From SG8-30 sp964406445 (lineage in GTDB: Bacteria; Pseudomonadota; Gammaproteobacteria; Steroidobacterales; Steroidobacteraceae), in assembly GCA_964406445.1 (NCBI GenBank), contig CAYORU010000028.1:1-44835 (forward strand): a stretch of DNA of 44,835 nt, given 5' to 3'. Positions 25,151-33,116 of the stretch are shown here, one piece after another. The notes below the pieces were generated by a model that had not been told where the DNA came from, ran no database searches, and saw nothing but the letters and a program-made list of their open reading frames with translations. Within the stretch, counting starts at the first letter, position 1, and every line of letters begins with the position of its first letter. A program made the position numbers and the translations under genes.

Positions 25151-26146
25151 TCAGGGTCGCCGGGCGCCCGGTCGCGCGAAGTAGAACCACTCGTGCCCGG
25201 GCTGTGCCCCGGCGTCGGGGAACACCACGTAGCCGTCCGACGGTGCCCGCAGCTCCGTGCCGTCGGCGCGCTGCGCGACGAGCTCGCCTTCGCGGACGGC
25301 GTCGAAGCTCGCCCAGGCGCGCGCGAAGCGGTCGCTCGCGTCGTGCCGGTCGAAGACCTCGGTCAAGGTCAGGCACTCGACGGGACCCGCGGTCGGCTCG
25401 ACGGGCTCGTCGACGAGCCCGAGCAGCGCCAGCGCGTTGCGTATCGCGCGCCGGGCGATCTCCGGGGCGCGCGGGTCGGCGTGCTGGCCGCACTCGAGCG
25501 TGACGCCGTAGCCGCCGGACGCGCGCATGTACTCGGCGAGGCCGACGCCGTAGGCCACGTCCTGCTGCAACGCCTCCGCGGCCGGCGCGCGGGCCCGGCG
25601 CGCGGCGACGCCCGCCGCGTAGACGTCCAGCCAGCCGTCCACCACGCGCGTCGCGCCGAGGTGCACGGCCAGCCGCCCCTCCGCCGCGGCGTGCCGGAAG
25701 GGCTCGAGCGGACCGTCGTTGTCTGGCGGCCCGCGCATCACGAACGGCTGCCCCGGCGTGCGGAAGCTGTGCAGGTCGAGCAGCACGTCGTGCGCCGCGA
25801 GCAGCGGGCAGAGCACGTTGGCGACCCGGTCCTCGTACTCGACCGGCTCCGCCACCGGCCGCAGGCGCCGGTTCAGGTTGCGGTCGCCGGCGCGGGTGCC
25901 GCGCAGGTAGGCGAGCGGGTTGCACACCGGCACGAAGCTGACCGCGCCGCGCACCACCTCGATGTCGCCGCGCTCGAGCTCGCCGATCACCGCGCGGATG
26001 CCCTCGGTCCCGGCGGTCTCGTTGCCGTGCACGGCGCCGGTGACCACGAGCCGCGGTCCCGGCTCGAGGGCGAGGAAGCGCCGCACGCCGAGCGAGCCTG
26101 TCCCGGCGGGCAGCGGCGGGCGGCGAGGCGTTTGCGGCTCGGTCAT
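25151..26146 (-). CDS. Succinylglutamate desuccinylase/aspartoacylase-family metallohydrolase
   Basis: A 331-residue zinc-dependent amide hydrolase of the M14-like AstE/AspA family. The ligands fit H40 and E43 in GAVHGNETAG and H126 in LLDLHSF. The substrate-binding Arg/Asn block is DRNLNRRL, and the likely general base Glu is in TLECGQH. Its substrate cannot be told: no arginine succinyltransferase (ast) genes are nearby, so it is not shown to be AstE. The C-terminal 60 residues resemble the beta-barrel cap of the family. The ATG at 26146 has GGAGGAG about ten bases upstream; earlier open frame is Gly/Pro-rich noise. It converges on the PAS-GGDEF-EAL gene. Confidence 0.85.
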   Translation of the reverse strand: MTEPQTPRRPPLPAGTGSLGVRRFLALEPGPRLVVTGAVHGNETAGTEGIRAVIGELERGDIEVVRGAVSFVPVCNPLAYLRGTRAGDRNLNRRLRPVAEPVEYEDRVANVLCPLLAAHDVLLDLHSFRTPGQPFVMRGPPDNDGPLEPFRHAAAEGRLAVHLGATRVVDGWLDVYAAGVAARRARAPAAEALQQDVAYGVGLAEYMRASGGYGVTLECGQHADPRAPEIARRAIRNALALLGLVDEPVEPTAGPVECLTLTEVFDRHDASDRFARAWASFDAVREGELVAQRADGTELRAPSDGYVVFPDAGAQPGHEWFYFARPGARRP

Positions 26147-26244
26147 CGGACAGTCGCTCCTCCATCGCTTGGGCGCGGACGCCGCGGCCGGGGGGCCGCG
26201 GAGGCGAAACGTACCACCGGCCCCGGGCCCGCGCACGCGGCCGT

Positions 26245-26304
26245 GACCTGCGTCCCATTTCCCGCCGACGGCCGGCCACCGCGCCTCTTCGTGAGACGCA
26301 GGTC
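26245..26304. repeat. 10-bp perfect inverted repeat in a divergent gap
   Basis: GACCTGCGTC (26245-26254) and its exact reverse complement (26295-26304), with arm centres 50 bp apart. It lies between the AstE-like gene and the GGDEF/EAL gene. It may be two half-sites for a regulator; nothing identifies one. Confidence 0.5.
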
Positions 26305-26374
26305 CCGGCCCTCGCGCGGCCGGTCACTATTCTTCCCGAATCGTCACCCGCGCGCAGGACGCACGACGGGGGTG

Positions 26375-26403
26375 CCGGCCGAAGGGAACCCGGCCGAAGG
26401 GAA
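26375..26403 (+). repeat. Tandem 14-bp repeat duplicating a ribosome-binding site
   Basis: CCGGCCGAAGGGAA occurs at 26375-26388 and again at 26390-26403, a 15-bp period. Each copy contains AAGGGA, so the second copy is the likely Shine-Dalgarno site of the next gene and the first is a spare. Confidence 0.75.
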
Positions 26404-26410
26404 AACGTTC

Positions 26411-26455
26411 ATGAATGCGGGCAAGCCGTACAGGGGCCTCGACCTTGCCGGGTGA
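26411..26455 (+). CDS. Possible 14-residue overlapping leader peptide
   Basis: An ATG at 26411, overlapping the GGDEF/EAL start as ATGAATG, opens a 14-codon frame (MNAGKPYRGLDLAG). Its distance from AAGGGA (eight bases) is better than that of the larger gene's ATG. It may be chance, a leader peptide, or a sign that the larger gene starts at the TTG at 26445. Confidence 0.15.
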   Translation: MNAGKPYRGLDLAG

Positions 26456-28157
26456 GTCGCAAGCGACCGCCCTGCTCGACGTGCTGCGCGCGTCGCTGCC
26501 GCACGTCGGCTGCACGTCGCTCGCGCTGCTCGCGCCAGGACCGCGCCTGTCGCTGTGCTGGGCCCAGAACCCCGAGGACCGCGCCTTCGCCGAGGAGCAG
26601 CTCCGCCACGTCGGGGAGCAGCTGTTCGCCGAGGCGGCGTCGCTCCGCAAGGGATTCAAGCACAACAAGATCCGGCTGAGCCCCGGCGGGCCGCTGGTGT
26701 GTCGCGTGCTGGCCGTGCCCTTCATCGACGGCGCCGGCGCGATCGCCGGACTGCTCGTGGGGATCAGCCGGCCGGAGGGCGAGCCGCTCGACGATCGCGC
26801 CCTGCGCCGTGCCAGCCGCATCGCCATCGTGATCGGGCCGACGTTCGTCGGCGAGACGGATCCGCTGACCGGACTTCTCACCTACTCCGCCTTCGACCGC
26901 CAGGCGCGCGCCGTCCTGAAGGATCCGGAAGCGGCGCGGCGGGCCTGCGTGCTCTACGGCGACATCGACCAGCTGCACGTCGTCAACGACCGCTACGGAT
27001 TCGCCGCCGGCGACCGCGCGATCGCCCAGGTCGCCGCCAGCATCCGGGCGAGCCTCGACGGCGGCGAAGCGCTCGCCGCCCGGCTGTCGGGTGACCGCTT
27101 CACGGTGCTCCTGCTCGGCTGCACGCTGCCGCGGGGCCGGGCCATCGCCGACCGCATCCGCGAACGGGTGGCACGATGCGACGACGGCGGCGCCGAGCGG
27201 CGGGTGCCGGTCACCATCGCCTGGGGCGCCGCCAACGTCGCGAGCGGGCGATCGGACCTGCAGCACGCGCTGGCGGCCGCCGAGCTCGCCTGCAAGGCCG
27301 CCAAGGACCGCGGCCGCAACCGCGTCGAGGTCTACCAGGAGGCGGATCACAGCATCATCCGCCGTCGCGAGGACGTCTTCATGATCGGCACCCTGCGCGA
27401 CGCGCTGGACGACGGGCGCCTGCGCGTGTACGCGCAGCCGATCGTGCCGCTCGCCGACCCGGACGCGCCGCCCGCGGCCTACGAGCTGCTGGCGCGGATC
27501 GAGGACAAGGACGGGCGGGTCGTGGAACCGGCGGCGTTCATGTCCGCCGCGACCCGCTACCAGCTGTTGCCGCTGATCGACCGCGCGGTCGTGCTGGAGG
27601 CCTTCTCGCTGATCGACGCGCACCGCGGCCGGGTCGGCGACGCGGGGCTGCGGTTCTCGATCAACCTGAGCGGGCCGACGCTGTGCGACGCCGGATTCCT
27701 CGAGTGGCTGCTCGACCAGATGGGCGCGCTGGCCATCGACGGGCACTGGCTGTCGTTCGAGGTCACCGAATCGGCCGCCGCGGCGGACCTCGCGCGCCCG
27801 CAGGACCTCATCCGGCGGCTGAAGTCCCGCGGCTGCCGTTTCGCCCTCGACGACTTCGGCACGGGCGTCAACTCCCTCGCCTACCTCAAGGCGCTCGACG
27901 TGGACGTGATCAAGCTGGACGGATCCTACGTGCGGGACATGATCGACAACCCCCGCTCCGAGGCGCTGGTCAAGGCGGTCACGGCCCTCGCCGGCAGCAT
28001 GGGCATCGCGACCGTGGCCGAGTACGTCGAGAGCCGCGCGATCCTCGACCGCCTGCGCGAGCTCGGCGTCACCTTCGGGCAGGGCTACGCGCTCGGCCGG
28101 CCGCAGCCGCTCGAGACGATCTTCGGCGGGGCGGGTACGCTCGACTCGGCCGCCTAG
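26415..28157 (+). CDS. Degenerate-GGDEF / EAL cyclic-di-GMP phosphodiesterase
   Basis: A 580-residue soluble protein with an N-terminal region of about 140 residues that I cannot name (possibly GAF-like), a GGDEF-fold domain and an EAL-fold domain. The cyclase signature is replaced by SGDRF (225-229), so cyclase activity should be lost; such domains often bind GTP and regulate the partner. The EAL motif reads ELL (357-359) but keeps the essential Glu. NLSGPT, EVTES, DDFGTG, KLD and AEYVES preserve the other catalytic residues, so phosphodiesterase activity is likely. The ATG at 26415 is 12 bases past AAGGGA; a TTG at 26445 is possible. Confidence 0.87.
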   Translation: MRASRTGASTLPGESQATALLDVLRASLPHVGCTSLALLAPGPRLSLCWAQNPEDRAFAEEQLRHVGEQLFAEAASLRKGFKHNKIRLSPGGPLVCRVLAVPFIDGAGAIAGLLVGISRPEGEPLDDRALRRASRIAIVIGPTFVGETDPLTGLLTYSAFDRQARAVLKDPEAARRACVLYGDIDQLHVVNDRYGFAAGDRAIAQVAASIRASLDGGEALAARLSGDRFTVLLLGCTLPRGRAIADRIRERVARCDDGGAERRVPVTIAWGAANVASGRSDLQHALAAAELACKAAKDRGRNRVEVYQEADHSIIRRREDVFMIGTLRDALDDGRLRVYAQPIVPLADPDAPPAAYELLARIEDKDGRVVEPAAFMSAATRYQLLPLIDRAVVLEAFSLIDAHRGRVGDAGLRFSINLSGPTLCDAGFLEWLLDQMGALAIDGHWLSFEVTESAAAADLARPQDLIRRLKSRGCRFALDDFGTGVNSLAYLKALDVDVIKLDGSYVRDMIDNPRSEALVKAVTALAGSMGIATVAEYVESRAILDRLRELGVTFGQGYALGRPQPLETIFGGAGTLDSAA

Positions 28158-28322
28158 GACCCCGCCGGCCGCAAAGGGCCAGGCGGCGCCGGCCGAGCTC
28201 CGCGAGGCCGCGATCCCTCCCGCGCCAGCTCGCCACCGAGCCACGTCCGGGCCCCGCGCTCTCCGGCCGGCGGCGCCTTCGGCTAGAGTGTGGTCGGCGA
28301 TGCCGCCACCGGAGGCGCGAGA

Positions 28323-29408
28323 TTGACCGTCCTGATGTTCCTCGCGGGCCTCGCCGCACTCGTCGCCGGCGCCGGGCTGCTCGTGCGCGGCGCCTCGAAG
28401 CTCGCGTTGTCCTTCGGCATCTCGCCGCTGGTCGTCGGGCTCACCATCGTCGCCTTCGGCACGAGTTCGCCCGAGCTCGCCGTCTCCGTGGGCGCGGTCG
28501 CCAGCGGCCAGACCGCCGTCGCGGTGGGCAACGTCGTCGGCAGCAACATCTTCAACGTGCTGTTCATCCTCGGACTCTCCGCGCTGATCACGCCGCTCGC
28601 GGTCGACCTGCAGCTGATCCGCCAGGAAGTGCCGATCATGATCGGCGCGTCGCTCGTACTCCTCGTGATGAGCCTCGACGGCGCCGCAGGCCTGGTCGAC
28701 GGCACGCTGCTCGCGGGCGCGCTCGCCGCCTACACGGTGTTCCTGATCCGCCAGTCCCGCCGCCAGACCCAGGCGGCCGAGGCCGCGCACGGACGGACCC
28801 CGGCGCCTGCGGCCCATGCCGGCTGGGACTCCCGCCTGCCCGTGCAGCTCGCGCTGGTCGCGGTCGGCCTCGTCCTGCTGGTGCTCGGCTCCGACTGGCT
28901 GGTGACCGCGGCCGTGGCCGTCGCCCGGGCGGTCGGCGTGAGCGACCTCGTCATCGGCCTCACGATCATCGCCGCCGGCACCTCCATGCCGGAGGTGGCG
29001 ACCTCGGTCACGGCGGCGCTGCGCGGCGAGCGCGACATCGCCGTGGGCAACGTGGTGGGCAGCTGCACCTTCAACATCCTCGGCTGCGCCGGGATCGCGG
29101 CGATCACCGCCAGCGCCGCGGGCCACGGAGGCCTGCCGGTGCCGGAGGCGGCGCTGAACTTCGACCTGTGGGTGATGCTGGTGGTGGCGCTCGCCTGCCT
29201 GCCGGTCTTCCTCACGGGGCGCGAGATCGCGCGCTGGGAAGGCGGGTTGTTCCTCGGCTACTACGGCGCCTACGTGGCCTACCTGGTCCTCGCGGCGCAG
29301 CACCACGCCGCGCTCGCGCCTTTCTCGGGCGCGATGCTGGGCTTCGTCATCCCGCTCACGATCGTCACGCTGGTGGTGAGCCTGATGCGCCGGTCGCCCG
29401 GGCGCTGA
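28323..29408 (+). CDS. Calcium/sodium antiporter (CaCA family, YrbG type)
   Basis: A 361-residue inner membrane cation exchanger with about ten transmembrane segments and the two inverted alpha-repeats of the family: FGTSSPEL with GNVVGSNIFN, then AGTSMPEV with GNVVGSCTFNI. A hydrophilic loop of about 30 residues separates the halves. Ion specificity (Ca2+/Na+ or K+) is inferred from the family. The TTG at 28323 is chosen because GGAGG sits seven bases upstream; an ATG four codons later would be 19 bases from it, and a GTG at 28290 has no such site. It follows the GGDEF/EAL gene after 165 bp that show no clear signal. Confidence 0.9.
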   Translation: MTVLMFLAGLAALVAGAGLLVRGASKLALSFGISPLVVGLTIVAFGTSSPELAVSVGAVASGQTAVAVGNVVGSNIFNVLFILGLSALITPLAVDLQLIRQEVPIMIGASLVLLVMSLDGAAGLVDGTLLAGALAAYTVFLIRQSRRQTQAAEAAHGRTPAPAAHAGWDSRLPVQLALVAVGLVLLVLGSDWLVTAAVAVARAVGVSDLVIGLTIIAAGTSMPEVATSVTAALRGERDIAVGNVVGSCTFNILGCAGIAAITASAAGHGGLPVPEAALNFDLWVMLVVALACLPVFLTGREIARWEGGLFLGYYGAYVAYLVLAAQHHAALAPFSGAMLGFVIPLTIVTLVVSLMRRSPGR

Positions 29409-29420
29409 CCCACGCCCGCC

Positions 29421-30389
29421 TCAGGCGGTCGCCTTGTGGCGGGCCTTTTGCTCGTACATGCGGGCGTCGGCCTGCGCGAGCAGCTCGTCGAGCGAAGCGG
29501 TCGACTCGGCGCCGGCCAGCGCGACGCCCACGCTGTAGGCGAGCGGCAGGCGACCGGCGTTGGCCCGGTTGGCCGCGTCGACCGCCCGCCCGAGGCGTTC
29601 CAGCAGGCGATCGACGCCCGCCGCGTCGGCGCCCCACAGCAGCGCGCTGAACTCGTCGCCGCCGAGGCGCCCGACCACGTCGGCGCTGCGGCAGGTCCTG
29701 AGCAGGCAGCGTGCGAAGCTCGCCAGCGCGTTGTCCCCCGACTCGTGGCCCTCGACGTCGTTGATCCGCTTGAAGCCGTCGAGGTCGAAGCTCAGCAGGG
29801 CCACGGGTGCCCGCGAGCGGGCGGCGTTCGCCAGCAGTTGCGCGGCGATCGCACGGAACCCCCTGCGGTTCGGGATCCGGGTCAGCTCGTCGGTGGTGGC
29901 GAGCGCCAGCGCGCGGATCTGGTCCTCGGCGAGGCGGCCGAGGTCGGCCAGCGTCTCGAGGTCGGCGCTCTCCAGCCGCCGCGGCCTGCGATCGAGCACG
30001 CACAGCGTGCCGAGCTTCTGCCCGCTGGGCGCGCGCAGCGGGGTGCCGGCGTAGAAGCGTATCCCTGGCTCGCCCGTGACGAGCGGATTGTCGTGGAACC
30101 GCTCGTCCTGCGTGGCGTCCTCGATCACCATCGGCTCGTCGCCGAGGATCGTGTGCCCGCAGAACGAGACGTCGCGCGGCGTCTCGGCCGCCTCGAGGCC
30201 CTGACGCGACTTGAACCACTGGCGGTGCGCGTCCACGAGCGATACGAGCGCGATCGGCACGCCGAGCAGCCGCTGCGCCAGCCGGGTGATGTGGTCGAAG
30301 CGCGGGTCGGCCGGGGTATCCAGAATGTTGAGCGACTGCAGCACCCGCAGGCGCTGGGTCTCGTCGGACGGAAGAGCCGGTGCCTTCAT
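29421..30389 (-). CDS. GAF-GGDEF diguanylate cyclase
   Basis: A 322-residue soluble cyclase. The N-terminal GAF-type sensor (about 20-160) has the DTPADPRFDHITRLA opening and the SFCGHTI and FYAGTPL elements common in this architecture. The GGDEF domain keeps the intact motif (243-247), and the RxxD product-inhibition site R234-D237 is five residues ahead of it. It should make c-di-GMP from two GTP under control of the GAF domain, whose ligand is unknown. The ATG at 30389 has GGAG five bases upstream, and a promoter is visible at 30425-30453. It converges on the antiporter gene. Confidence 0.92.
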   Translation of the reverse strand: MKAPALPSDETQRLRVLQSLNILDTPADPRFDHITRLAQRLLGVPIALVSLVDAHRQWFKSRQGLEAAETPRDVSFCGHTILGDEPMVIEDATQDERFHDNPLVTGEPGIRFYAGTPLRAPSGQKLGTLCVLDRRPRRLESADLETLADLGRLAEDQIRALALATTDELTRIPNRRGFRAIAAQLLANAARSRAPVALLSFDLDGFKRINDVEGHESGDNALASFARCLLRTCRSADVVGRLGGDEFSALLWGADAAGVDRLLERLGRAVDAANRANAGRLPLAYSVGVALAGAESTASLDELLAQADARMYEQKARHKATA

Positions 30390-30424
30390 GCGCCACTCCG
30401 GGTCGCTGCCCAACCCTGTCCGTG

Positions 30425-30453
30425 ATTATCCGCCTCGCCGGCCGACCGGGCAA
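30425..30453 (-). promoter_or_regulatory. Sigma70-like promoter for the GAF-GGDEF gene
   Basis: On the minus strand TTGCCC (30448-30453), a 17-bp spacer, and GATAAT (30425-30430, five of six consensus bases). The start would be near 30418, about 30 bases before the ATG, so the gene appears to be transcribed separately from the upstream por operon. Confidence 0.55.
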
Positions 30454-30477
30454 AGCGCCTGCGTTCGGCCCGCCCGC

Positions 30478-32103
30478 TCAGATCTCCTCTGGCGCCTCCC
30501 GGATCGCGCCGCAGGGGCACTCCGATACGCACAGCCCGCAGCCCTTGCAGTAGTCGTAATTGAACTCGTAGCGCCGGCCCGGGCCGAGCTTGATCACTGC
30601 GTTGTCGGGGCACACCCCGTAGCAGTTGTCGCACTCGAAGCAGTTGCCGCAGGACAGGCAGCGGCGTGCCTCGAAGCCCGCGGTGCGCTCGTCGAGCGAG
30701 CCGTACACCTCGTCGAAGGTGGACTGGCGGCGCACCAGGTCGAGCGCCGGCGCCACCGTCTTGGGCGCATCCGAGTAGTACCAGGTGTTCAGCTTGTCGA
30801 AGGTCGCGAGCTCGTGGCGCGGCGACGGCTCGTGACGGCGCCCCTCGAGCCACGCGTCGATGTGCCGCGCCGCCTGCTTGCCGTGCCCGATCGCCACGGT
30901 GACGGTGCGTTCCGCCGGCACCATGTCGCCGCCGGCGAAGATGCCCGGGCGACCCGTCATCATGTCGGGCCCCACCTTGACGAGGCCGTCCTCGAGCACG
31001 ACGCCCGGGATGCCCTCGAGCAGGCCGAGGTCCACGTCCTGGCCGAGCGCAAGCACCACCGAGTCTGCCTCGAGGGTCTCGAACTCGCCGGTCGGCCTCG
31101 GCTTGCCGTCCTCGCCGAGCTCCATGCGCTCGACCGTGACCGCATGCCCGTCGGCGTGCTTGATGGTCGACAACCACTTCACCAGCACGCCCTCCTTGAG
31201 CGCCTCCTCGAGCTCGGAATCGTGCGCCGGCATGCGGTCGCGGGTGCGCCGATAGACGATGATGGACTCGGTCGCCCCAAGGCGCTTCGCCGTGCGCGCC
31301 ACGTCGATCGCGGTGTTGCCGCCGCCGTAGACGACCACCCGCCTCCCCAGCTGCGGCTTCTCGGCGCCCTCCATGCTGCGCAGCACCGAGACTGCGTCGA
31401 GCATCCGCGCGGCGCTGCCGGCCGGGATGTAGGCGCGCTTCGCGAGATGGGCGCCGACCGCGAGGAAGGCTGCGTCGAACCGCCCCTCGCGCATCGTGGC
31501 GAGCAGGTCCGAGACCTTGCTGTCGAGACGGATCGTCACGCCGAGCGCCGTGATCCGGGCGATCTCGGCCTCGAGCACGGCGCGCGGCAGGCGGTAGGTC
31601 GGGATGCCGAAGCGCATCATCCCGCCGGCGACCGGCCCGGCCTCGTGGATCTCGACGGCGTGGCCGGCGAGCGCCAGCTGGTAGGCCGCCGACAGCCCCG
31701 AGGGGCCGGCGCCGACGACCAGCGCCCGCTTGCCGCTTCGCTGCGCGGGCGGCTCGAAGCTCCAGCCGAGGCGGATCGCCTCGTCGCCCAGGAATCGTTC
31801 GACTGCGTTGATCCCGACCGCCGCGTCCAGCCGGCCGCGGTTGCAGGCCTCCTCGCAGGGGTGGTAGCAGACCCGGCCCATGGTCGCCGGCAGCGGGTTG
31901 TCGCGGGTGAGCACCCGCCAGGCCGACTCGTAGTCGCCGGACTCGGCGTGGAACAGCCAGCCCTGCACGTTCTCCCCGGCCGGACAGCGATCGTTGCAGG
32001 GCGGCAGCCGGTCGACGTACACCGGCCGCTTCGTGCGCCAGGCGCCGGTCCGGTTGGCGAGGCTCGAGCCGGGATCGAGGGTGATGGCGAAGGGGTGCTT
32101 CAT
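30478..32103 (-). CDS. GltD-like FAD/iron-sulfur subunit of a pyruvate:ferredoxin oxidoreductase
   Basis: A 541-residue flavo-iron-sulfur protein. The N-terminus has GltD-type cysteines (C36, C40, C79, C83, C87), then an FAD loop GAGPSG (131-136) and an NAD(P)H loop GGGNTA (260-265). A Cys-rich tail has two ferredoxin-like clusters: C488-C491-C494-C498 preceded by two more Cys (C482, C485), and C519-C522-C525-C529. This layout suits an electron relay between the oxoacid oxidoreductase core and NAD(P)H or ferredoxin. The ATG at 32103 overlaps the beta subunit stop as ATGA, so it is coupled to it and is surely part of the complex. Last gene of the operon. Confidence 0.85.
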   Translation of the reverse strand: MKHPFAITLDPGSSLANRTGAWRTKRPVYVDRLPPCNDRCPAGENVQGWLFHAESGDYESAWRVLTRDNPLPATMGRVCYHPCEEACNRGRLDAAVGINAVERFLGDEAIRLGWSFEPPAQRSGKRALVVGAGPSGLSAAYQLALAGHAVEIHEAGPVAGGMMRFGIPTYRLPRAVLEAEIARITALGVTIRLDSKVSDLLATMREGRFDAAFLAVGAHLAKRAYIPAGSAARMLDAVSVLRSMEGAEKPQLGRRVVVYGGGNTAIDVARTAKRLGATESIIVYRRTRDRMPAHDSELEEALKEGVLVKWLSTIKHADGHAVTVERMELGEDGKPRPTGEFETLEADSVVLALGQDVDLGLLEGIPGVVLEDGLVKVGPDMMTGRPGIFAGGDMVPAERTVTVAIGHGKQAARHIDAWLEGRRHEPSPRHELATFDKLNTWYYSDAPKTVAPALDLVRRQSTFDEVYGSLDERTAGFEARRCLSCGNCFECDNCYGVCPDNAVIKLGPGRRYEFNYDYCKGCGLCVSECPCGAIREAPEEI

Positions 32104-33104
32104 GGCGCCACGCCCTCCTCGATTAGCCCATAGCGGCGGATGTTGCGGTCGGCCGCGGCCTGGATCCGCTCGACCAGGTCGCCGCGCATCGGCTCGCGGA
32201 ACAGGTGGGCGTAGCGGCCCTGCATCCGCAGGTACTCCTCGACCGGCACCCGCCGGCGGATCCTCGAGACCTGCGTCACCTCGCCGTATTCGGCCTCGAA
32301 CACGGGGAACAGCCCGGTCTCCCGCGCCAGCCGGGCCGCACGGATCGTTTCGTTCGAGGCATGCCCCCAGCCCAGCGGGCAGGGCACGAGGACGTGGATG
32401 TAGCGAGCGCCTCGGAACTCCATCGCGCGGCGCACCTTGGCCTCGAGGTCGCGCAGCTCCGCGACCGTCGCCGTCGCCACATACGGAATCGCGTGGGCGA
32501 GCGCGATGGCCGGCAGGTCCTTGCCCTGCCCGAAGGCGTTGCCGGCGGCGCCGCCGTCGCTCGGCGTCGTGGCGGTGCGCGCGGCCGCCGGCGTGGCGGA
32601 GGAGCGCTGCACGCCGGTGTTCATGTAGGCCTCGTTGTCGTAGCAGACGTAGAGCACGTCGTCGTTGCGCTCGAACATCCCCGACAGGCAGCCGAGGCCG
32701 ATGTCGGTGGTGCCGCCATCGCCGCCCTGCGCGACGACGCGCACGTCGCTCCGGCCCTTCGCGCGAAGCGCCGCGGCGATGCCGGTCGCGACCGCGGCGG
32801 CATTGCCGAACAGCGAGTGGATCCACGGGATCTGCCACGAGGTCTCGGGATAGGGCGTCGAGAACACCTCGAGGCAGCCGGTGGCGTTGGCGGCGATCAG
32901 CCGGTTCTGCGTGGCCTGCATGGCGGCGTCGAGCGCGTAGCGCGCGCCGAGCGCCTCGCCGCAGCCCTGGCAGGCGCGGTGGCCGGAGTTCAGGGAATTG
33001 GTGCGGCGCATGTCGGCCTGCACCGAGCGCTGCCCCTCCGGCAGCAACCGGTTGCCGACGGTGAAGGTGCCGGTCTGGTAGAAGCGGACGGGCTGGTAGG
33101 CCAT
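32100..33104 (-). CDS. porB: Pyruvate:ferredoxin oxidoreductase, beta (TPP-binding) subunit
   Basis: The 334-residue catalytic subunit binds thiamine diphosphate through the GGDGGTTDIG block (about 127-136) and a following NDDVLYVCYDNEAYMN. A 4Fe-4S cluster is expected from C45 and C48 (CQGC), C77 (ATGC) and a late Cys in VPCPLGWG. The segment NTGVQRSSATP is typical of pyruvate-specific enzymes rather than 2-oxoglutarate ones, so I favour pyruvate, though this is inference. It starts 13 bp after the alpha subunit stop, and its own stop overlaps the next start by four bases. Confidence 0.88.
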   Translation of the reverse strand: MAYQPVRFYQTGTFTVGNRLLPEGQRSVQADMRRTNSLNSGHRACQGCGEALGARYALDAAMQATQNRLIAANATGCLEVFSTPYPETSWQIPWIHSLFGNAAAVATGIAAALRAKGRSDVRVVAQGGDGGTTDIGLGCLSGMFERNDDVLYVCYDNEAYMNTGVQRSSATPAAARTATTPSDGGAAGNAFGQGKDLPAIALAHAIPYVATATVAELRDLEAKVRRAMEFRGARYIHVLVPCPLGWGHASNETIRAARLARETGLFPVFEAEYGEVTQVSRIRRRVPVEEYLRMQGRYAHLFREPMRGDLVERIQAAADRNIRRYGLIEEGVAP

Positions 33105-33116
33105 GTTCCAGACTCC

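Noticed and set aside
25151..26146. Arginine-catabolism AstE
   Set aside because: The fold matches, but no other ast genes are near and the family covers many amide hydrolases, so no symbol is given.
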